Shown: positions 56,628 through 64,000 of the stretch, in pieces | Numbering within the stretch: the stretch's first letter is position 1 | How the letters are laid out: each line of letters begins with the position of its first letter | Assembly: GCF_016862975.1 (NCBI RefSeq) | Contig: NZ_BONZ01000012.1 | Span: 1 to 64,000 of the forward strand | Direction: 5' to 3' | From: Rugosimonospora africana | GTDB taxonomy: Bacteria; Actinomycetota; Actinomycetes; Mycobacteriales; Micromonosporaceae | DNA: 64,000 bases | Made by a program: the position numbers and the translations under genes | Notes under the pieces: model-generated | Database searches by the model: none | What the model was told of the DNA's origin: nothing | The model's input: the letters and a program-made list of their open reading frames with translations, nothing else

Positions 56628-57976
56628 CGGGTCACCGCCTCGATCGCGGCCCGCAGCTCGCCCGCGACGTCCAGGCTCACGTGCCGGCCGTCCCGGACCA
56701 CCGGTCGGCCGTCGACCACCACGTGGGTGACGTCCGCCGCCGTGGCGGCCAGGACGGCCCCGGCCAGCGGCTCGGATCCCGCCGTCCGGACCGAGTGGAG
56801 GTCGACGGTCACCAGGTCGGCCCGCTTGCCGACAGCGAGCGTCCCGGCGTCCGGCCAGCCGATCGCCCGGTGTCCCGCTGCCGTCGCGGCGGTGAGCAGT
56901 TCGGCGGGGGAGAAGTGCCCGCGCCGCCGGGTGCGCAACCGCTCGTCCAGCTCCATCGCCCGGGCCTCCTCGAACAGGTCGACCACGGCGTGCGAGTCGC
57001 TGCCCAGGCACAGCGGACTGCCGGCGTCGGCCAGCGTGCGGGCCGGCCCGATGCCGTCGGCGAGATCACGTTCGGTGGTCGGGCAGAAGCAAGCCGCCGT
57101 ACCGGTGTCGCCGAGCAGGGTACTGTCCACTTCGGACAGATGGGTCGCGTGTACCACGGTGGTACCGGGGTGCAGGGCGCCGTACGAGTGGAGCAGCTCG
57201 GTCGGCGTGCGACCGTACCGGGCGAGGCACGCCTCGTTCTCGGCCGGCTGTTCGGACAGGTGCGCGTGCACCGGCAGCCCCTCGGTGGCGGCGACGAACC
57301 CACCGATCGTCTCGGCCGGCACCGCCCGTACCGAGTGGATGGCCGCGCCCCGCCGGGCGTGCGGCCCGAGCCGGAGCCCGGACGCGCGGGCCACCCAGCC
57401 GTCCAGGGCGCCGTCCCCGAAGCGCAGCTGCGTGCCCTCCAACGGATCGCCGTCCACTGTGGACGTCAGGTACAGGGTGTCGAGCAGGGTGATCCGGATA
57501 CCGGCCTCGGCGGCCGCGGCCACCAGCGCGTCGCTCATCGCGTTCGGGTCGGCGTACCGGGCGCCGCCGGGTGCGTGGTGCAGGTAGTGGAACTCGCCGA
57601 CGGCGGTGATGCCGGCCAGCGCCATCTCGCCGTAAACGGCGCGGGCCAGCCGGTGGTAGGAGTCCGGGTCGAGCCGGTCGGCGAGCGCGTACATGCCCTC
57701 GCGCCAGGTCCAGAAATTGCCGGGTGACTGGTCTGCGCCGGGCGGCGCCACACGGGCCGAGCCAGCACGGCCGCGCAGGGCGCGGTGGAACGCGTGCGAG
57801 TGCGCGTTGGCCAGGCCGGGGAGCGTGAGCCCGGGCAGCCTGGTCGCGGCGGTGCCGGGTGGCGCCGGCCGGACCTGCGCGATGACCCCGTCAACCACCT
57901 CGATGAGCACGTCGCGGACCGGCGTCTGGCCGCCGAGCCAGGCGTACTCCGCGTGGTATCTCGCCGGAGCGGTCAT
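56624..57976 (-). CDS. hutF: N-formimino-L-glutamate deiminase
   Basis: A 450-residue amidohydrolase releasing ammonia from formiminoglutamate to leave N-formyl-L-glutamate. [18 protein letters not shown] carries the HxH pair; [56 protein letters not shown] and [31 protein letters not shown] (two stretches) are diagnostic. ATG 57976 overlaps the stop of the M20 gene. Its presence places the pathway on the formylglutamate branch, not on formiminoglutamase. Confidence 0.93.
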   Translation of the reverse strand: MTAPARYHAEYAWLGGQTPVRDVLIEVVDGVIAQVRPAPPGTAATRLPGLTLPGLANAHSHAFHRALRGRAGSARVAPPGADQSPGNFWTWREGMYALADRLDPDSYHRLARAVYGEMALAGITAVGEFHYLHHAPGGARYADPNAMSDALVAAAAEAGIRITLLDTLYLTSTVDGDPLEGTQLRFGDGALDGWVARASGLRLGPHARRGAAIHSVRAVPAETIGGFVAATEGLPVHAHLSEQPAENEACLARYGRTPTELLHSYGALHPGTTVVHATHLSEVDSTLLGDTGTAACFCPTTERDLADGIGPARTLADAGSPLCLGSDSHAVVDLFEEARAMELDERLRTRRRGHFSPAELLTAATAAGHRAIGWPDAGTLAVGKRADLVTVDLHSVRTAGSEPLAGAVLAATAADVTHVVVDGRPVVRDGRHVSLDVAGELRAAIEAVTR

Positions 57977-59160
57977 CGGCACGCCAACTCGGCCAGCACG
58001 TCGGCCAGCGCGCCCACCCCGGCGGCGCAGTCCTCATCGGTCGCGTACTCGCCGGGGGCGTGGGACACCCCGGTCGGGTTGCGGACGAACAGCATCGCGG
58101 TCGGCACCCGGGTGGCCAGCACCCCGGCGTCGTGCCCGGCCCCGGTCGGCAACACGGGTACGCCGCCGAGCAGGGCGGCGAGCCGGTCGCGCAGGGCCGC
58201 GTCGAACCCGGTCACCGGGGACACCGACTCGGCGGTGACCGCGACCGAGGTGCCGTCCCGGCCGGCCCGCTCCGTCGCCCGTACCGTGACCGCCTCGACC
58301 AGGCCGTCCAATGTGGACTGATCGGCCGCGCGGGCGTCCAGCCACCCAGTCACCGACGCCGGGATCGCGTTCGTGGCGTTGGGTACGGCCGCCACCCGCC
58401 CGATCGTGGCGTGACCGCCCCGCAGCCGGGCCTCCTTGTTGGCTGCCAGCACGGTGTAGGCGAAGGTGAGCATCGGGTCGTGACGGTCGGCCATCAGGGT
58501 GGTGCCGGCGTGGTTGCCCTCACCGGCGAACTCCAGCCGCCAGCGCCCGTGCGGCCAGATGGCGCTGGCCACGCCGACCGGGGCGGTCAGCGCCCGGCCC
58601 TGCTCGACGTGCAGCTCGACGAACGCGCCGATGCCGGCCAGCCGCTGCGGGTCCGGGCCGAACCCGGCAGGGTCCAGGCCGCTCGCCTCGGCCAGCGAAA
58701 CGCCGTCCGGGTCGCGCAGCGCCGCCGCCCGCTCCGGATCGAGCGCGCCACACATCAGCCGGGATCCGAGGCAGGCGATACCGAACCGGGAGCCCTCCTC
58801 TTCGGCGAACGCGGCCACCCCGACCGGTCTCGCCGGCGTCAGGCCGCGCTCGCGGAGCAGGTCCAGCGCGAGAAACGCGGAGACGATGCCGAGCGGGCCG
58901 TCATAGCCGCCACCACCCGGTACCGAATCGAAGTGCGACCCGGCGACCACCGCGTCGCCGGCACCCGGATCGCCCAACCAGGCCCACAGGTTGCCGTTGC
59001 GGTCGGTCTCCACCGGCATTCCGCGCTCGGCCGCCTGCTCGGCGAACCAGTCCCGGCAGGCAAGCTCCGGCGGCGACCAGGCGAACCGGTGGTATCCGTG
59101 CGCGCCGCGGCCGATCGGCGCGAGCGTGCCCCACAGCGAGGCGAACCGTTCCGGCTTCAC
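57973..59160 (-). CDS. M20-family amidohydrolase (allantoate/N-carbamoyl amino acid type), probable formylglutamate deformylase
   Basis: A 395-residue zinc amidohydrolase of the M20 hydantoinase/carbamoylase branch. Metal residues appear in [33 protein letters not shown] and [35 protein letters not shown] is the dimerisation/substrate segment, and [12 protein letters not shown] with [13 protein letters not shown] the last ligand. Between hutU and hutF, with no HutG homologue in the operon, it is the obvious candidate for cleaving N-formylglutamate to glutamate and formate. GTG 59160 overlaps the hutU stop. Confidence 0.87.
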   Translation of the reverse strand: MKPERFASLWGTLAPIGRGAHGYHRFAWSPPELACRDWFAEQAAERGMPVETDRNGNLWAWLGDPGAGDAVVAGSHFDSVPGGGGYDGPLGIVSAFLALDLLRERGLTPARPVGVAAFAEEEGSRFGIACLGSRLMCGALDPERAAALRDPDGVSLAEASGLDPAGFGPDPQRLAGIGAFVELHVEQGRALTAPVGVASAIWPHGRWRLEFAGEGNHAGTTLMADRHDPMLTFAYTVLAANKEARLRGGHATIGRVAAVPNATNAIPASVTGWLDARAADQSTLDGLVEAVTVRATERAGRDGTSVAVTAESVSPVTGFDAALRDRLAALLGGVPVLPTGAGHDAGVLATRVPTAMLFVRNPTGVSHAPGEYATDEDCAAGVGALADVLAELACR

Positions 59161-60839
59161 GCGCCCGCCTCGTCCACAGTGGACTCCCAGGAACCGGACT
59201 CCCGCATCGGGATGCGCACGCCGTGCGTCTCCGCCACCTCGGTGGCCCGTTCGTACCCGGCGTCCACGTGCCGGATGACGCCACTTCCGGGGTCGTTGGT
59301 CAGTACCCGCTCGATCTTCTGCGCGGCCAGCTCGGTGCCGTCGGCGACGGTGACCTGGCCGGCGTGGATGGAGCGCCCGATGCCGACGCCGCCGCCGTGG
59401 TGGATGGACACCCAGGACGCGCCGGACGCGGTGTTCAGCATCGCGTTGAGCAGCGGCCAGTCCGCGATCGCGTCCGAGCCGTCGGCCATCGCCTCGGTCT
59501 CCCGATATGGCGAGGCGACCGAACCGGTGTCCAGGTGGTCCCGCCCGATGACGATCGGCGCCTTGAGGCTGCCGTCGGCGACCAGTTCGTTGAAGCGCAG
59601 GCCGGCGCGGTCCCGCTCGCCGTACCCGAGCCAGCAGATCCGGGCCGGCAACCCCTGGAACGCGACCCGCTCGCCGGCCATCCGGATCCACCGGGCCAGC
59701 GATTCGTTTTCCGGGAACAGGTCCAGGATCGCCCGGTCGGTGGTCGCGATGTCGGCCGGGTCGCCGGACAGCGCCGCCCACCGGAACGGGCCCTTGCCCT
59801 CACAGAACAGTGGCCGGATGTAGGCCGGCACGAAGCCGGGGAACGCGAACGCGTCGCCGAACCCGCCGGCCAGCGCCTCGCCCCGGATCGAGTTGCCGTA
59901 GTCGAAGACCTCGGCTCCGGCGTTCTGGAAGCCAACCATCGCGGCCACGTGCGCGGCCATCGAGGCACGGGCCCGGTCGGTGAACTCCTCGGGCTTCTTC
60001 GCGGCGTAGTCCGGCGCGTCGTCCGGCTCGATCCCGATCGGTACGTAGGCCAGCGGGTCGTGCGCCGAGGTCTGGTCGGTCACGATGTCCACCGGTACGC
60101 CGCGGGCCAGCAACTCCGGCACGAGGACGGCGGCGTTGCCGGCCACCCCGACGGACAGCGCCCGGCGTTCCCGCTTCGCCGCGACCGCGAGCGCCACCGC
60201 ATCGTCCACAGTGGACGCTACGGTGTCCAGGTACCGGGTGGCCACCCGGCGGGCGAGCCGGGCCGGATCGACGTCGATGATGAGGCAGGCTCCACCGTTC
60301 ATGGTGACCGCCAGCGGCTGCGCGCCGCCCATGCCGCCGCAGCCGGCGGTGAGCGTCAGGGTACCGGCGAGGGTGCCGCCGAATCGCTTCTCCGCGACGG
60401 CCGCGAACGTCTCGTACGTGCCCTGCAGGATCCCCTGGGTACCGATGTAGATCCACGATCCGGCGGTCATCTGCCCGTACATGGTCAGCCCGAGCTTCTC
60501 CAGCCGGCGGAACTCCGGCCAGTTGGCCCAGTCGCCGACCAGGTTGGAGTTGGCGATCAACACCCGGGGAGCCCACTCGTGGGTGCGGAACACGCCGACC
60601 GGCCTGCCCGACTGCACCAGCATCGTCTCGTCGCTCTCCAGGGTGGACAGCGTGCGGATCAGCGCGTGGTACGACGGCCAGTCCCGGGCGGCCCGGCCGG
60701 TGCCGCCGTAGACCACCAGGTCCTCCGGCCGCTCGGCAACGTCGGGGTCGAGGTTGTTCTGGAGCATCCGCAGCGCGGCCTCCTGCGGCCAGGCGCGAGC
60801 GGTCAGCGTGGTGCCCCTCGGGGCACGGATCGTGTTCAC
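59157..60839 (-). CDS. hutU: Urocanate hydratase
   Basis: A 560-residue urocanase that adds water to urocanate with NAD+ as electrophile. [72 protein letters not shown] (the NAD site), [13 protein letters not shown] and [22 protein letters not shown] are canonical. GTG 60839 has AGGAGT 7 nt upstream and starts at the conserved N-terminus; the frame upstream is not conserved. It is the first structural gene of the operon. TCCACAGTGGA occurs twice in it (59173, 60205). Confidence 0.95.
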   Translation of the reverse strand: MNTIRAPRGTTLTARAWPQEAALRMLQNNLDPDVAERPEDLVVYGGTGRAARDWPSYHALIRTLSTLESDETMLVQSGRPVGVFRTHEWAPRVLIANSNLVGDWANWPEFRRLEKLGLTMYGQMTAGSWIYIGTQGILQGTYETFAAVAEKRFGGTLAGTLTLTAGCGGMGGAQPLAVTMNGGACLIIDVDPARLARRVATRYLDTVASTVDDAVALAVAAKRERRALSVGVAGNAAVLVPELLARGVPVDIVTDQTSAHDPLAYVPIGIEPDDAPDYAAKKPEEFTDRARASMAAHVAAMVGFQNAGAEVFDYGNSIRGEALAGGFGDAFAFPGFVPAYIRPLFCEGKGPFRWAALSGDPADIATTDRAILDLFPENESLARWIRMAGERVAFQGLPARICWLGYGERDRAGLRFNELVADGSLKAPIVIGRDHLDTGSVASPYRETEAMADGSDAIADWPLLNAMLNTASGASWVSIHHGGGVGIGRSIHAGQVTVADGTELAAQKIERVLTNDPGSGVIRHVDAGYERATEVAETHGVRIPMRESGSWESTVDEAGA

Positions 60840-60901
60840 GGTGAACTCCTGTCTGGCCAGCGGACCCGCTGCTGGTCTCATCATGTTCCGGCCGCTTGAC
60901 C

Positions 60902-60926
60902 GGCCCGCCCACAAACCAGGCGGGCC
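60902..60926 (-). terminator. Hairpin between the regulator and hutU
   Basis: GGCCCGCC (60902-60909) pairs with GGCGGGCC (60919-60926) across a 9-nt loop, just after the regulator stop. It may terminate the regulator mRNA or act as an attenuator before hutU. Confidence 0.45.
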
Positions 60927-60933
60927 TGGCGGC

Positions 60934-61857
60934 CTAACGGACGAATACGTTGCGCCGGGCGGCGGACGACTCGAACTGCTCCAGCCGAGCCTGGGTGGTC
61001 GCCGGGGCGGCGTCGCACATCGCCTGGAGCAGGATCATGGCGAGCGCCATCGGGGCGACGTGCAGGTCGAAGACCAGCCGGGCGCCGACCGCCGCGCTCA
61101 GCGTGACATCCGCGACCGCGGCGGCGGGGCTGATCGGCGAATCGGTCAGCACGACCAGCGAGAGCCCGGCAGCCCGAGCGGTGTCGAGCGCGTCGAGCGC
61201 CTCCTTCGGGTACCGGGGCAGGACGACGGCGAGCATGGCCGTCGCGCCGGCCGCGCGGGCCTGCTCGATGCGGTCGTCCAGCAGGGTGCCGCCCTGATCG
61301 AAGACTCGGACATCGGGGTGGATCTTGGCGGCGAAGTACCCGAAATAGGTGGCCATCGGCGCGGCGGCGCGCAGCCCGAGGACGGGCAGCGCGGGGCTGG
61401 CGATGAGCAGTTTCCCGGCCGCCTCGACGGCCGCCCGGTCGGGGCCGCCCTCGGCTAGCCGGTCGGCGAGCCGCCCCAGGTTGTCCAGCTCGCCGTCGAT
61501 CGCGTGCTGCAGCTCGTTGCGCGGTGCGGTGTCCAGCGCCGCGAAGTCACCGGGGTCGGACCCGTGCGCCTGACTCGACGGGCCGGCCAGACTGGAGGGG
61601 GTGGCCTGGCCGGCCGGGCGAGTCAGGCCCGACGGTCCCGGGTCGCGCAGGGCGCGACGCAGCGCCGGGTACCCGTCGAATCCGAGAGCCATCGCGAAAC
61701 GCGTCACCGACGGCTGGCTGACCCGGGCCAGCTCGGCAACCTCGTTACTGGACAGAAAAGCGGCGTCCACCGGCCGGTCCAGCAGGCACTGCGCGATGCG
61801 CCGCTGGGTCGGAGTCAGCCGCACCCCGTCCACCAGCCGCAGCAAGCCGTCATTCAC
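60934..61857 (-). CDS. MurR/RpiR-type transcriptional regulator, probable hut regulator
   Basis: A 307-residue regulator. The N-terminal HTH_6 domain reads [57 protein letters not shown] across residues ~14-72. A Pro/Ser-rich linker ([15 protein letters not shown]) leads to a SIS domain at ~140-280 ([48 protein letters not shown]) that would bind an effector, here perhaps a histidine breakdown product rather than a sugar phosphate. GTG 61857 lies 7 nt after a good -10. It lies 94 bp upstream of hutU in the same direction. Confidence 0.87.
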   Translation of the reverse strand: MNDGLLRLVDGVRLTPTQRRIAQCLLDRPVDAAFLSSNEVAELARVSQPSVTRFAMALGFDGYPALRRALRDPGPSGLTRPAGQATPSSLAGPSSQAHGSDPGDFAALDTAPRNELQHAIDGELDNLGRLADRLAEGGPDRAAVEAAGKLLIASPALPVLGLRAAAPMATYFGYFAAKIHPDVRVFDQGGTLLDDRIEQARAAGATAMLAVVLPRYPKEALDALDTARAAGLSLVVLTDSPISPAAAVADVTLSAAVGARLVFDLHVAPMALAMILLQAMCDAAPATTQARLEQFESSAARRNVFVR

Positions 61858-61864
61858 CCGGCGA

Positions 61865-61893
61865 ATGTATGCAGACTTTTATTCACACGTCAA
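61865..61893 (-). promoter_or_regulatory. Promoter of the RpiR-type regulator
   Basis: Minus strand TTGACG, 17-nt spacer, ATACAT, then 7 nt to GTG 61857, suggesting leaderless transcription. GAAT and ATTC half-sites flank the -10 and may be an operator. A TACCCT -10-like element for the divergent MOSC gene lies at 61898-61903, 6 nt before its ATG. Confidence 0.55.
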
Positions 61894-61909
61894 CCGGTAC
61901 CCTCGGTTC

Positions 61910-62719
61910 ATGCACCTCGGGGCCATCGCCACCTACCCGGTCAAGAGCTGCCACCGGCTCGAACACGAGCGCGCCGACGTCCGGCTGTGGGGACTGGCCG
62001 GCGACCGGCGCTGGCTGATCACCGACGAACAGGGTCGGATGCTGACCCAGCGGGAGGAGCCACGGCTGACCCAGATCCGGCCGGTCCTCGCCGAAGGGGC
62101 GCTGGTGCTGCGACACGAGGGCGCGGGCGAGCTGACGGTACCGGCGGAGCCCGGCGACCTGGATCCGGTCAAGGTCTGGCGCACCACGGTCGACCTCAGC
62201 CGCGCCGGTGACGAGGCGGACGTGTGGCTGTCCACCGTCTTGGAGCGCAAGGTGCGCCTCTACTACCTCGACGACCCGACTCGCCGGCCGGTCAACCCGG
62301 AGTACGCCAACCCGGACGACCGGGTCAGCCTGGCCGACGGGTACCCGCTGCTGCTGGCGAACACCGCGTCGCTGGCCGCGGTGAACGACTGGTTGGCCGA
62401 GGAGTGCCCGGCCGAGTGGCCGCTGCCGATGACCCGGTTCCGGCCCAACGTCGTGGTGGAGGGGGCGCCGGCCTGGGCCGAGGACGGCTGGCTCGGCCGG
62501 CGGATCCGGATCGGCTCGGTCACGTTCCGGGCGCCCAAGCCGTGCGACCGGTGTGTGATCACGACCACCGACCAGGAGACCGGGGCGCGCGGGCGCGAGC
62601 CGCTGCGCACGCTGGCCCGGCACCGCAACGTCGACCAGGGACTGCTGTTCGGCCTGAACCTCATCCCGGACGGCACCGGCGAGATCCGGGTCGGCGACCA
62701 GGTCACCGTTCTGGACTAA
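61910..62719 (+). CDS. MOSC-domain protein (mARC/YcbX-like)
   Basis: A 269-residue protein with the N-terminal MOSC_N barrel (LGAIATYPVKSCHRLEHERADV, then LAGDRRWLITDEQGRMLTQRE) and C-terminal MOSC domain (PMTRFRPNVVVEGAPAWAEDGW, FRAPKPCDRCVITTTDQETG), where the cysteine of KPCDRC is the likely molybdenum ligand. Relatives reduce N-hydroxylated compounds. ATG 61910 is chosen since the domain begins there and a -10-like TACCCT precedes it by 6 nt; upstream in-frame sequence belongs to the divergent regulator. Its TAA stop is shared with the edge of an IS element. Confidence 0.87.
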   Translation: MHLGAIATYPVKSCHRLEHERADVRLWGLAGDRRWLITDEQGRMLTQREEPRLTQIRPVLAEGALVLRHEGAGELTVPAEPGDLDPVKVWRTTVDLSRAGDEADVWLSTVLERKVRLYYLDDPTRRPVNPEYANPDDRVSLADGYPLLLANTASLAAVNDWLAEECPAEWPLPMTRFRPNVVVEGAPAWAEDGWLGRRIRIGSVTFRAPKPCDRCVITTTDQETGARGREPLRTLARHRNVDQGLLFGLNLIPDGTGEIRVGDQVTVLD

Positions 62720-63213
62720 GAGTTCCTAACAGAGTCGTGCGACGTGTCGGTACGTGATGATGCAGGTGGCGAGTCCGAGGAAAGCTTCGTGGATGTCGTC
62801 GCGGCGTTCCCATCGGATACGTAGCCGTTTCATGCCGTGGTACCAGGCGATCGTTCGTTCAACTACCCACCATCATGCAGCCGCTGCCACACCCCGGCGG
62901 TGATCCACTCGGCCAGCCGCCGCCAGCAGGTCATCCCGGACCCGAAGCCCAACTCCTGGGGCAGGTACTCCCACTGGATACCGGTGGGCAGCACGAACAG
63001 GATGCCCTGCAGCACTTTGCGGTTGTCCAGCCGTTTGCGTCCGGGATGGCGTGGGTTACGAGGTGGGACCGGTAGCAGTGGCTCGATACGCGCCCACAGG
63101 TCGTCTGGCACGATCCACGGTGGATGCTCACCCTTCCTCATACCAGCAGGAACAGCACGAACCACGCGCACGGATTCCGGAACGTGACATACAACATTTC
63201 TGTTAGGAACTCT
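62719..63213. mobile_element. 495-bp internally deleted IS5-family element
   Basis: Perfect inverted ends AGAGTTCCTAACAGA (62719-62733) and its complement (63199-63213) enclose the element, flanked by TA on both sides (62717-62718, 63214-63215). It contains only the two ends of an IS5-type transposase gene. It sits exactly between the stops of the MOSC and glycosyltransferase genes. With both ends intact it could be moved by a transposase encoded elsewhere. Confidence 0.87.
62726..63141 (-). pseudogene. IS5-family transposase remnant, middle deleted
   Basis: The N-terminal part (ATG 63141; HPPWIVPDDLWARIEPLLP, RNPRHPGRKRLDNRKVLQGI, WEYLPQELGFGSGMTCWRRL) is an intact IS5/IS402-type helix-turn-helix region of about 90 residues ending in a stop at 62863. 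The C-terminal part is in another frame (62726-62869; WVVERTIAWYHGMKRLRIRW, then RDDIHEAFLGLA). The catalytic DDE core between them is missing, so it cannot transpose itself. Confidence 0.85.
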
Positions 63214-64000
63214 TAAAGGGTGGAGAGCACAGCGGCGGGTTCGGGCAGCGCGGCGAGCTCGTCGCGCACGGCTCCAGCGGACCGCCGGTAAGCGGGGTCG
63301 TCAAGCAGGAGACGTGCCGACGTCGCGATTAGCTCAGGGGTTGGGGTTCGCAGCTCGATCCCGCCGCCTGAGGCAGCGACGGCCTCGGCGTTGAGGAACC
63401 GATCAGCGCCGTCGGGCAGCACGAGTTGCGGGACACCATGCACCCAGGCGCTGGAGGTCGTCCCGCCGCCGCCGTGATGGACCATGAGATCTATGTGCGG
63501 CACGAGGTTCGCCTGGTGCACGAAGGTCTCTACATGGACATTGTCCGGTAACGCGGCCAAGAACGCGGGGTCGTTTGCGCCTGTAGCGACCAGGATGTCG
63601 GCGTCCAGTGGGGCCAGGCCATCGATGATCAACTGCATGGTCTCGATTGTCCCGGCCACCGTTCCGAGGGTTACAAAAATCAATTTGCGGTCCCGGGTGC
63701 CGACCCATGGCGGCAGGGGTAGTGACGGCTCGGCCCAAGGCACGGGGCGCAAGGGTACGCGGCGGGGATCGGTGCGGAATGCGGGGCGCTGCAGGCTGGG
63801 CGGATAACTGTCCAGCACCAGGTCGTCCGGTCGCGGAACGGTACCGAACCGTACCTGAAGCTCGCGCAATACTGGCCCGCGGAACGCCTCGACGACGTGC
63901 GGATCCAGCGAGCGGGTGATTGCGACCGAGACCGAGGCGATGCCAGCTGCCGCGGCCGCGGCCGCAGCTCCAAGGTCAGTGTCCTCGTGCACCACAAGGT
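63213..64000 (-). CDS. GT1 glycosyltransferase (macrolide/UGT-like), 5' end beyond window
   Basis: At least 262 C-terminal residues of a GT-B enzyme similar to macrolide or glycolipid glycosyltransferases. LIFVTLGTVAGTIETMQLIIDGL starts the C-terminal lobe, then VHVETFVHQANLVPHIDLMVHHGGGGTTSSAWVHGVPQLVLP (in two stretches), with the donor motif HHGGGGTT, and ADRFLNAEAVAASGGGIEL. The reading frame is open to the window edge (LVVHEDTDLGA), so the start is not seen. The substrate is unknown. Its TAA uses the first IS base; before the insertion it would have read TAG. Confidence 0.85.
   Translation of the reverse strand, partial: LVVHEDTDLGAAAAAAAAGIASVSVAITRSLDPHVVEAFRGPVLRELQVRFGTVPRPDDLVLDSYPPSLQRPAFRTDPRRVPLRPVPWAEPSLPLPPWVGTRDRKLIFVTLGTVAGTIETMQLIIDGLAPLDADILVATGANDPAFLAALPDNVHVETFVHQANLVPHIDLMVHHGGGGTTSSAWVHGVPQLVLPDGADRFLNAEAVAASGGGIELRTPTPELIATSARLLLDDPAYRRSAGAVRDELAALPEPAAVLSTL

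Overview
The window is chromosomal DNA from a high-GC actinomycete. Coding sequence has strong third-position GC, GTG starts and 4-base stop/start overlaps are frequent, and gene order from 41.1 to 53.8 kb (pncB, clpS, a DUF2017 gene, mec, cysO, cysM, murI, an MBL hydrolase, rph, rdgB) follows the Mycobacterium Rv1330c-Rv1341 region as I remember it. DUF2795, DUF2267, DUF6158-like and DUF1360 genes, fused STAS-ATPase anti-sigma proteins and many glycosyltransferases suggest Micromonosporaceae or a relative; this is inferred without a search. I saw no rRNA, tRNA or CRISPR.

Layout. 0-12 kb is a stress-regulator island: small stress-type proteins, a hemerythrin, a baeRF-type protein, a radical SAM enzyme, a free STAS antagonist, two STAS-HATPase fusions and a SigB/SigF-family sigma factor. 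Six of these genes have a GNNT-N15/16-GGGTA element ending 9-10 nt before the start codon, which looks like leaderless SigB-type transcription. 12.0-22.7 kb is a minus-strand operon for a heptose-containing, probably carbamoylated glycoconjugate: carbamoyltransferase, GT2, GmhB fused to GT9, two GT4-type transferases, GmhA, HldE, an SDR and a GT9. 22.9-34.8 kb holds a secreted GH27 glycosidase, a lipoprotein, a GT4/glycogen-debranching pair, a pentad-repeat protein, a delta-60-repeat secreted protein and a large GH63-type glucosidase. 34.9-39.0 kb is a two-ATPase FtsX-type ABC operon, followed by ctaD (39.3 kb) and pncB-pncA (41.1-43.1 kb).

43.2-46.0 kb carries clpS, a DUF2017 gene and the Mec-CysO-CysM cysteine pathway. 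The CysO carrier has 15 residues after its diglycine, so it should need trimming before activation. 47.0-53.8 kb runs murI, MBL hydrolase, two glycosyltransferases, an SGNH hydrolase, rph, rdgB and trmO. 53.9-61.9 kb is a complete histidine-utilisation operon (hutU, M20 hydrolase, hutF, hutI, hutH) behind an RpiR-type regulator. 61.9-64 kb has a MOSC protein, a 495-bp internally deleted IS element lodged exactly between two convergent stop codons, and a truncated-by-window GT1 glycosyltransferase.

Two genome-level signals stand out. An 11-bp palindrome TCCAC(A/T)GTGGA occurs at least seven times in unrelated genes and in different reading frames. Short tandem repeats have also expanded inside many proteins (PncA, GmhA, a GT4, HutI, the pentad protein).
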